64,000 nt of DNA from Phialocephala subalpina (lineage: Eukaryota > Ascomycota > Leotiomycetes > Helotiales > Mollisiaceae), in contig FJOG01000028.1 of the NCBI GenBank assembly GCA_900073065.1, positions 684,188 to 748,187 on the forward strand. The letters run 5' to 3'. Positions 11,262-21,778 of this stretch are shown here, one piece after another. The translations under genes were made by a program, and so were the position numbers. The stretch's first letter is position 1, and each line of letters begins with the position of its first letter. A model generated the notes under the pieces. That model did no database searches and was not told the origin of the DNA. It worked only from the letters and a program-made list of their open reading frames with translations.

Positions 11262-12071
11262 TTATGCGGTCGGGCTGGCGAATTCGTTGGCCCTGCTGGA
11301 AACTAGTAGGCCAATGATCAAGCCGAATAGACCAAGGACAGAACTGAAAATTTCGATTACCAAGATCTTGACGAATCTGTGTTTCCCATTAGCCAGACTC
11401 TGCCATAACATGCCATATTACCCACAAGCTTGGATCAGCAGCATCTGCCAGGGCAGCACCACTGCCGTTGATACCGACAGAGACACCGCAGATCAGGTTG
11501 CACAAGCCAACAGTCAACCCAGCCCAGAACAGCGCATATCCGGTGTAGTAATTGCTTCCCGAGTAAATACCATCTCCTTCGACAAAGTTGAGTTTCGAGG
11601 AGAAGACGATCGACATGATGACGCCGTAGATGGCGACGACTTCACAGAAAATGATCGAGATCAAGTTCTTCGTTCTGATTCGGGGAGCTCGAACTCCACC
11701 ACCGATAATCGAAGAGCCTGTGATGAAAATTCCCCTATGATACGATTAGAGAGGATATCTCTGCGGTATTGAAGGGTATTGTACCATGCTGCTCCAACAA
11801 CTGATAATCCAATGCACAAGCCAATGCCCATATCTGCCCAGGCGTATGGAGATACATCCTCGAGGAATTGGCCAACCTATCCGCCAATTTAGCCATCCAT
11901 TTTACATTATCCCAAGGCTGCCGAACATACATTGAAGGCTTCTCCATCACCAGTGAAGAGCATATCTGGCCAAGGTTAGACAAGACCATCTCCCAAGCTT
12001 CGTCCCGACTTACAAGCTCCCACTATCGCCAACGCCGTCGTAGCACCTCCAATACCATATGAAAGACTCAT
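11262..12071 (-). CDS. VMA16: V-type ATPase proteolipid subunit c''
   Basis: Membrane subunit of the Vo rotor of the vacuolar H+-ATPase. Exons on the minus strand are 12071-12014, 11965-11931, 11876-11785, 11734-11426 and 11376-11262. All introns are GT-AG and phase-consistent, giving about 202 residues. The protein starts [19 protein letters not shown] and contains [58 protein letters not shown] with the membrane Glu expected to carry protons, and [20 protein letters not shown], all typical of c''. It ends in a last helix ([16 protein letters not shown]). Divergent from TOA2, with 238 bp between the start codons. The start chosen gives a short N-terminus before the first helix, so an upstream start is possible. 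Confidence 0.93.
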
Positions 12072-12309
12072 CTTGGCGGGGGCAATTGAACGTGAAGAAT
12101 TGACCGGGTTGGAATCGTTGTTGTCGAGATTCAAGCTCTCCTCGCTCGTCACCTTCAAAGCTCAAGCGAGAGCTCAAGGCTCCCGTACAAAAAGCCACTA
12201 GTCTAGCGCCGTTGCGGCTCAGCTGACTCATCCAAGCCATATATCCCATCTCTGCCTGAACAAAGACTACTTGCCCTCTTCATCGTCGTGTCCCATACAG
12301 CAAAACACC
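12072..12309. promoter_or_regulatory. shared divergent promoter, VMA16 and TOA2
   Basis: Both genes read outward from this 238-bp interval, so their promoters must overlap. It contains TGACTCA (12224-12230), the consensus of Gcn4/AP-1 type bZIP factors. Whether that site is used is not shown by the sequence. Confidence 0.5.
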
Positions 12310-12769
12310 ATGGCGACCCAAGCACAGTCCTTTTACGAGCTCTATCGCCGTAGCAGGTACTGTGCCTCTTTGCTCTACACGCGATTTGCTATTCCTTACT
12401 GACTGTTCCCACTTTTAGCATCGGCATGGCGCTCACAGACACCCTCGACGACCTGATCAGCGAGCGTCGCATCGAGCCTCAACTGGCGATGAAGATCCTA
12501 GCGAACTTTGATCGGAGTATCACTGAGGTGCTAGCAGAGAAGGTGAAGGCGAGGTTGACGTTCAAGGTACGGAGCAAGCAAAGAGGCTGAGGAGGGGCAA
12601 GGTTAACATCATGAAGGGTCATCTCGATACCTACCGTTTCTGCGATGAGGTCTGGACCTTTTTGATTAAGGATGTCACCTTCAAGATGGAGAACTCGAGT
12701 CAGACTGTACAGGCGGATAAGGTCAAGATCGTGAGCTGCAACAGCAAGAGACCTGGCGATCCCCAATAG
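12310..12769 (+). CDS. TOA2: transcription initiation factor IIA small (gamma) subunit
   Basis: TFIIA gamma stabilises TBP on the TATA box for RNA polymerase II. Exons are 12310-12356, 12419-12566 and 12617-12769, phases agree, giving 115 residues. The N-terminus [21 protein letters not shown] and the following [18 protein letters not shown] form the family's four-helix part. [22 protein letters not shown] and VKIVSCNSK form the C-terminal beta barrel. Length fits the family (about 110-122). The third exon is preceded by the acceptor GAAG. Confidence 0.95.
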
Positions 12770-13461
12770 GCGGCACATAACGGGGGAGCCTCAGATTGTC
12801 AACCCGAAATTGCAAGATTCTCCTACTTGCGATGAGACATTCCGATTTCGCATCTTGCTATGCGAAGAGCATGCGGGCACATACAATGATTTTCGTTTGG
12901 CCAAGGGATTGTGGTCATAGGGAAGCATAATCGGTGTTTACGGAACTGGCGTTGACTTGAGGCAAGGGAAACACAAAGGACTTTCTTAGAGAGACAATGT
13001 CCGCACTTGGGTTGAGACATCCAAGAATCAAAAACATGCAAGATTTTCGCAATGAGCAACACGTTCTTTCACCCGCAGGGCTGGGTTGTTGGCTGAAGCC
13101 GACGCCACATGCGGTGGAATGTCTCTTCTATGCAGGGACTTTGTGAGGCTGATAGATACTTTACCTTTTGATATGAACTTGAAATATTGTAGACAATATT
13201 ACCTTTCTGCACGCATCTTGCTGTTGAACATTATAGTGCTCATCATCCAACCTCGCCTCTCACAAGCCAACTCAGGCCAGCTTTCCGAACCCAACACCTC
13301 GCTTTGCAGTACGGACGCGGCTTCAGGCCCGCAACTTTGACAGCAGCACTCAACTCTCCCACTACAGTCTCCCAAACTAGATTCCAAAAATAGCCATTTC
13401 ATCATTCCAACCTCTCACACCTCCCAAAAGATCAAAACACTCTGTAAAACCAACAGTCCCC
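12770..13461. other. intergenic, nothing recognised
   Basis: 3' region of TOA2 and upstream region of the TMEM42-like gene. No conserved frame on either strand. Confidence 0.5.
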
Positions 13462-14825
13462 ATGCCCACGCTACGCCAACGTCCCCCAAAGACACAAAAA
13501 CCGGATTCCCGGGACACAACATCCCCTCCTGCAAGAGGTCCCAAATCAGCAGCCACGACCGCTATGGAAGCTGCTGCTGATGCTAATGATCCGCACCAGC
13601 CCCTGCTGGGCTCCACGACCGCGCCTGCCAAGGAAGGTACAGGTGGTGTGGAGCAACAACGGGCTTTATCTGGACGACGTGCAGACGCTGACGCTCCTTC
13701 TTCCACTTCAACATCAGATGAGACAGAAGGAGAAGAGGGAGATAGGGAGACGATGGAGAATTTGAGTCGAAAGTCGCAATGGATTGTTCTTGCTGTTGCG
13801 AGTGGTGGGTGTGCAGCTTTCAATGGGGTGTTTGCTAAGTTGTACGTCACGTTTCCTTTGTTGTCTCCGGTGATTCCGGGTTCGAGGAATTTGATGGTTT
13901 GGGGAGAGTGAGGATATACTTCTGAGATGGAAACCAGCATGGATAAGATCATTACTTATTCCTTCCTTTTTCGCTCTGTTCCAGCCTTTGCATGCAGACA
14001 TAGGACGCAACGGTACCGGCAGCACGGGAATGGCGCTGCAGTGACATGCTCGCGAGGTTCGTGTGGCTGATTGAAATTTAGGACGACGACTGAACTTACT
14101 ACTAAATTCGCGACTTGGGTTGCGAATCTCGTAGGATTAGGAAATTTGGAGGGAGCTGTCGAAGTTGTTGTTCGTGCTGTATGTGTTTTCTATTTCTTCT
14201 TCTGCTGTCCTTCCATTGCCTGTTCCCTAGGGTTGAAGTTACACGATATTTGTCTCCATTCATTTCCTCCCGCAACTTTCATCGGTCCCTGCTCCAATTC
14301 TTCATCCTTGCCTCACCTCCGTTCACCAAGTTTCTTTCCTCATGGTATATTCTTCTAAAACACACAAAGATTTTCTTCGGCTTGAACCTAATCTTCAACG
14401 CCATAATGTGGACCCTCTTCACCAAAGCCCTCGCCCGCGGAACTTCCACAACGCAGGTGTCGATCCTCAATACATCCTCAAACTTCATGTTGACCGCCGT
14501 CCTCGGTTGGCTCATATTCTCGGAATCCCTTCCGCCTCTCTGGTTTCTCGGTGCCGCATTACTCGTTGCTGGAAACGTGATTATTGGGAGAAGAGACGAA
14601 GGAGAGGAGAAAGATGTGCATGGGAGGGCTGAGAATGGAGAGGGTAGTGGTAGGGAGGAGGTGGGAGAGGGATTGTTGGTGGCGGAGGAGGTGGAGCTAG
14701 ATGAGGACTTGGACTTGGAGGAGAGGAAGAGGAAGGAGGAGCAGGATGTTTTGGATCTGGGGTTGGATGAGCATCAGCAGCAGCAGGGTAGGAGGGGTGG
14801 CGGAAGTCAGGATTTGTTGTCTTGA
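13462..14825 (+). CDS. TMEM42/EamA-like four-helix membrane protein
   Basis: Proposed exons are 13462-13841, 14082-14178 and 14370-14825, phases agree, giving about 310 residues. A disordered N-terminus of about 105 residues (Pro/Ser/Asp-rich) is followed by WIVLAVASGGCAAFNGVFAKL (helix 1), the soluble strip TTTELTTKFATWVANLVGLG, FGLNLIFNAIMWTLFTKAL (helix 2), then two hydrophobic segments around NTSSNFMLTAVLGWLIFSES and WFLGAALLVAGNVIIG. This is half of an EamA/DMT transporter, as in the TMEM42 family. The tail of about 80 residues is very acidic and Gln-rich. Substrate unknown. The 240- and 191-bp introns are long for this window, and the exon 3 start is the least certain join. Confidence 0.75.
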
Positions 14826-15655
14826 GAGATTGTAAGAGGGTGGCATTTGTCTATGCGTTTGACACCCTATAATAGAGTTTGGATAACCTCAAATGGACAT
14901 TACGAAGAACAATCGGCTTCCCTTGAAATCCACAGTACAAATCAAAGCTCATGCCCCCTAGACAACGCACCGAGCTGTTTGAGTAGCAGAGTGGATCGCT
15001 AGCAGCCCCTTTAAAGATTAACTCGCTTCAACTCGCCTGCTCACACTGGCCGTCAAAACCGATCTCGCTGCTCCCGAAAAAGAACTGAAAATAGCTCTCG
15101 AGAATCAAGTCGCGAAAGGGGGCAAAAGACAAAAGAAACTCCGATACCCATATTTGGGTATCGAAGTAAGGAAACCCCAGGCCGCGGACCGGTCATAAAG
15201 GGGTTTACTTTTTCAGTTCATTGGTAGTTTGAAAAATGAGACAGATTGCTAGATTGGTTAGGGGGTTCGGGATTGACGACCAAGGGATTTGAACCTAGGT
15301 TGCGGGCACCGGTGGGATATGCTGTTGATTATTAGTTGTGAATCCACGATCTTTTGAAGTTTGATAAGAGGAACTTACGCGTTGAATGAGAGTGCCTTTG
15401 CTGAGTGTGGGGGTGCTTATTTAAATCTATGGGCGGTTAAGAAGCGAGACAGAGGTGGATATAGCCATAGTCGATCCGAGGGGAGGGGCTTAATGTCCGT
15501 TCTTTTGAGAGGACGATTTCAAGGTGATGGGCCAAAATTATGTTAGGTAATTATGAGGGACATTTTGAAAGCTCAAGTACCCATTGCCAAACCCCTATTG
15601 CACGAGAACCCAGATGTAAGAAGATATGAGAAAGAATGTTGTGTATTCCTTTATG
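14826..15655. other. intergenic with a perfect hairpin
   Basis: Lies between the convergent ends of the TMEM42-like gene and cnxE. It holds an 8-bp perfect inverted repeat with a 6-nt loop at 15142-15163 (CGATACCC/GGGTATCG). No gene is recognised. Confidence 0.5.
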
Positions 15656-17767
15656 CTACAAAGTATCGAACTCGCTCTTCAACTTCCCCATCAACAAGGC
15701 CTCGATCTTCGTGCCTTTACTCAAAGTCTCTCTCCCAGCAGGCAAACACAACAGCGCATTCGCACTTTTCAGACTCCCTACTCTCGAACTCCTTTGCCCT
15801 CCGGTACTACCGGCATGGATGAGCCCATCTCTTCCTACCGTAACAATCGCACGATGATATTCCGCTCTTTGAGGATCAAGATGGAACTCATGATCCAGAG
15901 TGACTTGAATCTTCGGCAAGCCTGCTGGAGACATGCCAGATGTATAATGTAGAGATGGCAAGACGAACAGATTAAACGTAACCATGCATGAGACTGGATT
16001 TCCTGGCAATGAGAAAATGACCTTCTCCACTCTCTCACCAGCGTTGTTCTTCACTGGCACAGTGGCGAATGTAGTCGGCTTGCCAGGCTTCATCGACACC
16101 CGTCCGAAGTGTATGGTTCCACCTAGAGATCTCTCGATCGTAGGTTTTAGCAGGTCAAGCTCGCCCATGGAAACCCCTCCTGATGTGATCACAACATCTA
16201 CTCTCCTCAAGGCATCTCTTAATGTCTCTTCGAGATGGCCGGATTTATCCCTCGCAATGCCGAGGTCGATCACTTCGAATCCGGCGCTTCGAGCTGCCGA
16301 CATAATTGTTGGCCTGTTGGTATCCCTTACTTCTCCCAGTCTAAGTCCCCCCTCCTGGCTGTGTTCGACAATCTCATCTCCTGTCGACAGAACACCAATG
16401 ACTGGTTTCTTATACACCATTACTTCGGCTTTCCCGACCGAAGCAAGAAGACCCAGCTCTCCTCCAATAGCAGAGATCTCTTCGCCTTTTTGGAGGATAA
16501 TAGTAAATTTGTCAATATCGCTACCGACCTCTCGGATGTTCTCGCCAGGTTTGACGTCCTCGGCTAAGATCTCGACCTCCTTTTCCTCCTTGCCGTCTTC
16601 AGTCATGGTCTTCAAGACTGTATCCTCCACCATGACAACTGAGGTAGCACCAGGAGGAAGCGGAGCCCCTGTAGTAATTCGTGTAATCTGGCCAGGCTTC
16701 AGCTCAGGTATCTCACCAGGCGTGGCATGAGACACCGAAGCAACGGGAAATACACCTCTACTTGAACTACCATCTGTTGGAGCAATGACAGCATAACCGT
16801 CCACGATACTTGCTCTGTACGCAGGGACGTGTTCTGTAGCTATGACATCTTCGGCAAGAACACATCCTACTAGGCTGCCATCGACTTTCGCTTTCACAAT
16901 ACTTGGGGATGGAGTGTGTTCCTTGATGAGCTTGATTGCTTCGCTGACCTCGAGCATGGGGTAAGGAGATGAGCGATTCCGCCTGGTCGGTCCTAGGCTG
17001 GGGTCATTTGACTTGGGGTTCTCCGTAGGTGCTGTGTGTCGGACTGGCATGGAGTGCCCATGACTATGGCCATGGCCGTGTGAACGAGAGTGGCCGTAGT
17101 CATGAGAATGTCCTGCAGCAGCACTGACACCTGCGTCTTTCTCCAACTTCTTCACGCCCCCGGCATGAAGTGATCTTGAATCTGCTCCTGCTGCTTGAAG
17201 GCATGCATGAGGTAAGAGTTTCAGAACAGACTGGAGATTTTCTCTCGCTCCTTTTGGTGAACCGGGGAGTGTCAAGATGAGAGTTTTATGTCTCACTCCA
17301 GCTACAGGTCTTGACATGAGAGCAACTGATGATTGTCAGTTGACATATTCTCACTCTTTATGAAGACTTACAAGGAGTAACTGCTAGAGAAGCAGCAAGC
17401 ATTCCATGAACTAAACCAGGCGCTTGCTTATAAAGCAGAGGAGTGACAGCCTTCTCACAATTAGCACTCACTCAAAATCAAGGTACTGTTCAAAACCACC
17501 AACCTCAGGTGTACTATCAGAGACAGCAAAGCCCGTCCCTCCCGTCGTAATAATCACATTCGGACTTCCCTCTCCATCCGCCCATCCCGTAATAGCTCTC
17601 TGAATATCGAGCACCTCATCTCCTACAATCTTCGTATCCACTACCTCCCATTTCCCGCCTCCATCTTGCTCAAAGACATCTTTTAAGACCCCACCCGAGG
17701 AATCTGTAGAAGGATCTTTAGAAGCAGTTGTTGAGACGATAAGAATTGCTGCTTTTAGAGTTGACAT
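15656..17767 (-). CDS. cnxE: molybdenum cofactor biosynthesis protein, gephyrin/CnxE type (MogA-MoeA fusion)
   Basis: Bifunctional enzyme: the N-terminal MogA-like domain adenylates molybdopterin and the C-terminal MoeA-like domain inserts molybdate. Needed for nitrate reductase and other Mo enzymes. Minus-strand exons are 17767-17504, 17450-17372 and 17325-15656, giving 670 residues. The MogA part has NVIITTGGTGFAVSDSTPE and PGLVHGMLAASLAVTP. A spacer of about 60 residues contains a His-rich run (around HSHDYGHSRSHGHGHSHGHS). The MoeA part has DGYAVIAP, TGAPLPPGATSVVMVEDT, GVLSTGDEIVEHS, ITSGGVSMGELDLLKP, VSMKPGKPTTFAT and FSLPGNPVSCMVTF. Order (Mog then Moe) follows fungal CnxE and animal gephyrin. 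Divergent from POP5. Confidence 0.95.
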
Positions 17768-17919
17768 GGTTGTTGCTTGAGGATGAGAGATTCTCGACCC
17801 ACCATTCCTTGATTGCTGGACCAACGTCACAAGCGAGGACTTATCGCGTCTCCCCAAACTTTTTTCTGCAAAGTCGCGTCGCATCCAGCAACTTTGTTTC
17901 TGCAGATCCAGCTGCAACG
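17768..17919. promoter_or_regulatory. shared divergent promoter, cnxE and POP5
   Basis: Only 152 bp separate the two start codons, and both genes read outward, so transcription must start from one shared nucleosome-free region. No TATA box is evident. Confidence 0.5.
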
Positions 17920-18550
17920 ATGGTCCGCCTGAAGAATCGATACCTGCTGGTCAATATCCTGTACCCCGAGCTCGAGAAAAGCCAATTGAAGTCCGACATT
18001 CCCGATGTCGTGGTCTTCAACCAGCCGACGACGAACGAGCTTAATTCACATGCGCTTTTGAGAGGCATCAGGGCAGAAGTTTCGAGTTTATTTGGTGATT
18101 ATGGGACGGGGGCATTATCAGAGAGTCTTAACGGCAAGAACAATGGAAATCAAGAGCTGTGGAATGTGTCTCGGTTTGCTAATGAAATCGGCAGTCAAGT
18201 ACCTTTCTCCAGCAACCTCGACCTTCATTCTCCGAGTGTCTCGCGCACACTATCAAGTCGCATGGGCAGCACTTTCGATGATGAATTCTGTGCCAGTGAA
18301 GGGTGGAAAGAACTGCGTGTTCAAAGTCGTGCGAGTTAGTGGAACAATCAGGAAGGCAGAGGAGGAAGCTATTCGGCGGGCACGAGAGATGATTCTGAAA
18401 GCACAACGAGGCCTTGGCGGCCAAGGAAAGTCCACACTGGAAGATATATTTAGAGATGGGAAGAAAGACGCTTCACAGGATGTTCTTATGGTCGACTGGG
18501 CAGATTCAGACAGCGACGAGGAAGGAGTGGATAGTGATGGTGATGGCTGA
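17920..18550 (+). CDS. POP5: ribonuclease P/MRP protein subunit Pop5
   Basis: Protein subunit of nuclear RNase P and RNase MRP, acting in tRNA 5' processing and rRNA maturation. Exons are 17920-18133 and 18195-18550, giving 189 residues. It begins MVRLKNRYLLVNILYPE, as Pop5 does, and contains GDYGTGALSESLN-VKYLSPATSTFILRV and VKVSGTIRK-like FKVVRVSGTIRKAEEEAIRRA. The tail is acidic (ADSDSDEEGVDSDGDG). The junction works only with a GC-AG intron (donor GCAAGA at 18134, branch GCTAAT, acceptor GGCAG). The nearest GT alternative (GTCTTA at 18125) keeps the frame but drops conserved residues. The stop codon lies 14 bp from the stop codon of GPN2 on the other strand. Confidence 0.92.
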
Positions 18551-18564
18551 AAAATCAAGGGGCA

Positions 18565-19717
18565 TCATCGATTCTTCCTAACAACCTTCACACCACTATC
18601 TGGCGGCATGGGCATATCCATACCCTCCATATCATCGTCCCCCTCGGCAGCAGTTTCCGCACGGTCCTTCTCCTCCTGGTCCCGGATCTTGGCCTGTTCC
18701 TCCCACTCCTGGCGCTCTTTCTCGTCATATTCGTCTTTAGCATCGAGCCACCGCTCCTGGACATCCTTCACATCCATTGTGGTAACGCCTTCGCGCATAG
18801 CTACCTGCCATACGGTATCGTTCGCACCTTCTGCACCACCGAATGCGTAACCCCCTGCTCGATCGATGACTTGTAGAAGATGCATCATGCTTTTCTTGTC
18901 CTCGACTGCCAAAGTCTCGAAACTAACCAGACCGAAGCTCTCGACCAATTCAACAACTGCCTTATTCAGACCATCGAATTTGGGATTCCTCATTCGAGAC
19001 GATTCGTTCGCCAAGTGTGGGAGGAGGTATGATAGGTCTTGGACCTCTGTGTAGAAGTCGAGGTTGAATGGTAGCTCACCATAGCTTCTAAGCTTGTCGA
19101 TTTTCGTCAGGACATTGAGATGTGGGAGGTCCATCTGCAGCATGGCTCGTAGGGAGAGGATGAGGTTGGAGATGTAGAGTGAAGGCATGGTCAGGCAATA
19201 TGAGTCGGAGAGATGCAGGACTACAAGCTATAGGAAATTAGTATCCAGCTCTTTCTGCAGACAGAATGAATGCGCACTCTATATCCCAACTTCTGTAACC
19301 TGAAAAAGATATTTCGTAACGACGAGTGATGTGTGTAAAGCTCAACCTGCCCGGGGCAATCAAAGAGCACATAATCCTCTCCAAGCTCGCTGAGTCCGCT
19401 CTCTAACCACTCCATATTATGTTCGAGCTCTTCGAGAGCAAATATTACTCCGCCGTTCGGCCCTAAATCATCTTCTTTCATAATATCTTCTAGTTTTATG
19501 ATGTCTCGCACATCTATCGCACATTCGTAATTTGCATGGTCGTTCGCGGGGTCGAGGTTGACCACAGAGCACTTCCGTCCTATGGCTGACATGAACTGTT
19601 GCACTGGTGCTTCGTTAGAATTTCTAGGTGAGCTGGCAGAAGGTTATACGTACTGCCATCACAGTATGTACTCTTTCCGGCGCCTGGGCTACCGAGCACA
19701 AGCTGTGCGAAAGGCAT
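18565..19717 (-). CDS. GPN2: GPN-loop GTPase 2
   Basis: Cytoplasmic GTPase of the Gpn family, needed for assembly and nuclear import of RNA polymerases. Minus-strand exons are 19717-19654, 19603-19278 and 19227-18565, giving 350 residues. It starts MPFAQLVLGSPGAGKSTYCDGMQQF with the P-loop GSPGAGKS. DLGPNGGVIFALEEL holds the Gly-Pro-Asn insertion that names the family. VLFDCPGQVELYTHH is the G3 motif and LTKIDK the base-recognition motif. The C-terminal 60 residues are a charged, mostly helical region with Met/Pro-rich acidic sequence. Length and C-terminal form fit Gpn2 better than Gpn1 or Gpn3. Convergent with POP5 and divergent from BUB3. Confidence 0.92.
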
Positions 19718-20060
19718 GGCGAGGAGAACTTCCGATAGAAGTGGGAGATGAGGGGCAATTCGGAATGCGCCTGGAGTAGAAAAAGCTGCTGGACTGTGAC
19801 TTTTGAATCCTGCAATAGACGTAAAGTGGTCGAAGATATCCGAGAGAACCTAAATCTCTAAAATCGGATTTGAAAATCCAAAGTCAAATGTGGTATGTTG
19901 TGAAAATGTTCTAAAAAGCTCGTGGACATTGTGAGCTTTTGAGGTCCCGTCCTTTTTTGGCGATTTTTAAGGCGGTCAAGTGGCAGTATTTTTCTTCAAG
20001 GTCAACACCAGGCTGAACGTTCGCGATTTTCTGGGGATTCGAATCTAGAATCACTGAAAA
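19718..20060. promoter_or_regulatory. shared divergent promoter region, GPN2 and BUB3
   Basis: A 343-bp interval between outward-reading genes. No other gene fits inside. I identified no definite factor site. Confidence 0.4.
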
Positions 20061-21291
20061 ATGGCTCCAGGTAAGTCAAAATTCTCACCCGTCTTATAAA
20101 CAGCTGAAAATACAAATACTAACATAACACAGCAGCAATCCAATTCGAATTGTCCGATCCGCCTACCGACGCGGTCTCCTCCCTCAAATTCGCCCCGAAT
20201 TCTCCTACAAGATTACTGGTCTCGTCTTGGGATAAGCATGTTTACTTGTATGACACACAAGATCAAGAAGCGGGCGGAAAGCTGATCGAGAAGTACGAGC
20301 ACCGGGCACCTGTACTCGATGTATGCTTCGGAGCCGACGACAATGAAGCTTTCAGCGCGGGAATGGATTGGCAGGTGAAGAAGTACGTTGCATATCCTAC
20401 ACTCCTTTGACATGGAATTGGTATTCTAACGCCAAATTCATAGAATCAATCTTGAGACAGGAGAGCAGACAGTCATGAGCGCGCATGGCGCGCCAGTTAA
20501 GTCTGTAGTCTACAGCAAAGAGCACTGTAAGTTTGATACCACCTATCACATATGCAATAACTAACACCTTAGCCCTCCTAATATCCTCCTCCTGGGACTC
20601 AACCCTCCACTTCCACGACCTCAGCAACCCTTCCGCCACACACAGCACCATCACCCTCCCCGCAAAACCCCACTCCCTCTCCCTCACCTCCTCCAAACTC
20701 GTCGTCGCCATGTCCTCCCGGCTCGTCCACATCTACCAACTCTCCTCCACCTCCCTCCTCACCTCTCAAGCGAATGGTTCTGTCACCGAACTCCAACCTT
20801 GGCAACAACGCGAATCATCCTTGAAATTCATGACCAGAGCCGTGGCATGTATGCCGAACGACGACGGATACGCTACATCCAGTATCGAAGGAAGAGTCGC
20901 AGTCGAATGGTTTGATCCAAGTCCCGAGTCTCAGGCTAGGAAATACGCATTTAAATGCCATCGTCAACCCGACCCCGAGGGAGAAGGAACAGATATCGTT
21001 TACCCCGTCAACGCACTCGCTTTCCACCCAAAATTCGGATCCTTTGCTTCTGGAGGTGGAGATGGAGTCGTGGCATTATGGGATGCTGTCGCGAAACGTC
21101 GAATCAGACAGTATCAGAAATATCCTGCTAGTGTAGCAGCGTTGTGCTTTAGCAGTGATGGGAAATATCTTGCTGTGGGTGTTTGTCCGGGTTTCGAGAA
21201 TGGGCAAGAGGATTATAGTGGTGAGGGAGCGACGCATGTTTATATCAGGGAGTTGAGTGAGACGGAGGCGAAGGGGAAGGGTGCTAAGTGA
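20061..21291 (+). CDS. BUB3: mitotic checkpoint WD-repeat protein Bub3
   Basis: Kinetochore WD40 protein that binds Bub1/Mad3 in the spindle checkpoint. Exons are 20061-20070, 20133-20382, 20444-20526 and 20573-21291, giving 353 residues. Exon 1 codes only MAP plus one base, a 10-nt exon. Marks include LSDPPTDAVSSLKFAPNSP, LLVSSWDKHVYLYDT, HRAPVLDVCFG, SAGMDWQVKKINLETG, HGAPVKSVV, SSIEGRVAVEWFD, YPVNALAFHPKFGSFASGG and DGVVALWDAVAKRRIRQY. This is the seven-bladed propeller order of Bub3, and the EGRVAVE motif separates it from the related Rae1 only moderately. The match to Bub3 length and N-terminus is good. Confidence 0.92.
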
Positions 21292-21778
21292 GGAAGGAAA
21301 AGGGGTGTATGAAAACGTGAGTCTACTCTTTAGCATGGCGTTCTTGGTGGACTGAAATCTTCTGGACTTCCATGACCGTAAAAGTCTTTTGCAAAATCCA
21401 GACATTTATCAAATCCTATTTGTGCTCGCCTAAGGTCATCCTATTGTCTTCTTTCTGCGCGTCACCCAAGCCAAAACAGAGATCTGTGCGGCAGAACCTC
21501 CAAACCAAGTCAGTCATCCTCCAAAAGCACCAAACTTATTTTCAAGTCGGCATGCTCTATCCTTTTTCATTTTAGTTCTTCATTTGTGGCACTGTTCAGT
21601 GCTACATTCTGCTAAGTTAGGCATAATCTATATGTTAATCTGCCCGGAGCAGCAAATCTAGCAATACTTGGCACATAGCTATGCCTCTTTTTGTTACTTC
21701 CAAACCACACCATAGATGATAGCCACAGCTAAAGCTAATGTACATTCAGAGAACCCTTCTCCATATTATGATATTATC
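21292..21778. other. intergenic between convergent genes
   Basis: 3' regions of BUB3 and of the unknown minus-strand gene. No frame of interest. Confidence 0.6.

Noticed and set aside
15270..15360. GGTTCAAATCC on the minus strand as a tRNA gene
   Set aside because: The T stem does not pair and no A box lies at the right distance.
15984..16730. 248-codon plus-strand frame opposite cnxE
   Set aside because: Antisense shadow of the MoeA domain, whose conserved motifs are all on the minus strand.
15656..17767. cnxE as part of a nitrate-assimilation gene cluster
   Set aside because: No nitrate transporter or reductase gene lies nearby; neighbours are POP5 and a TMEM42-like gene.
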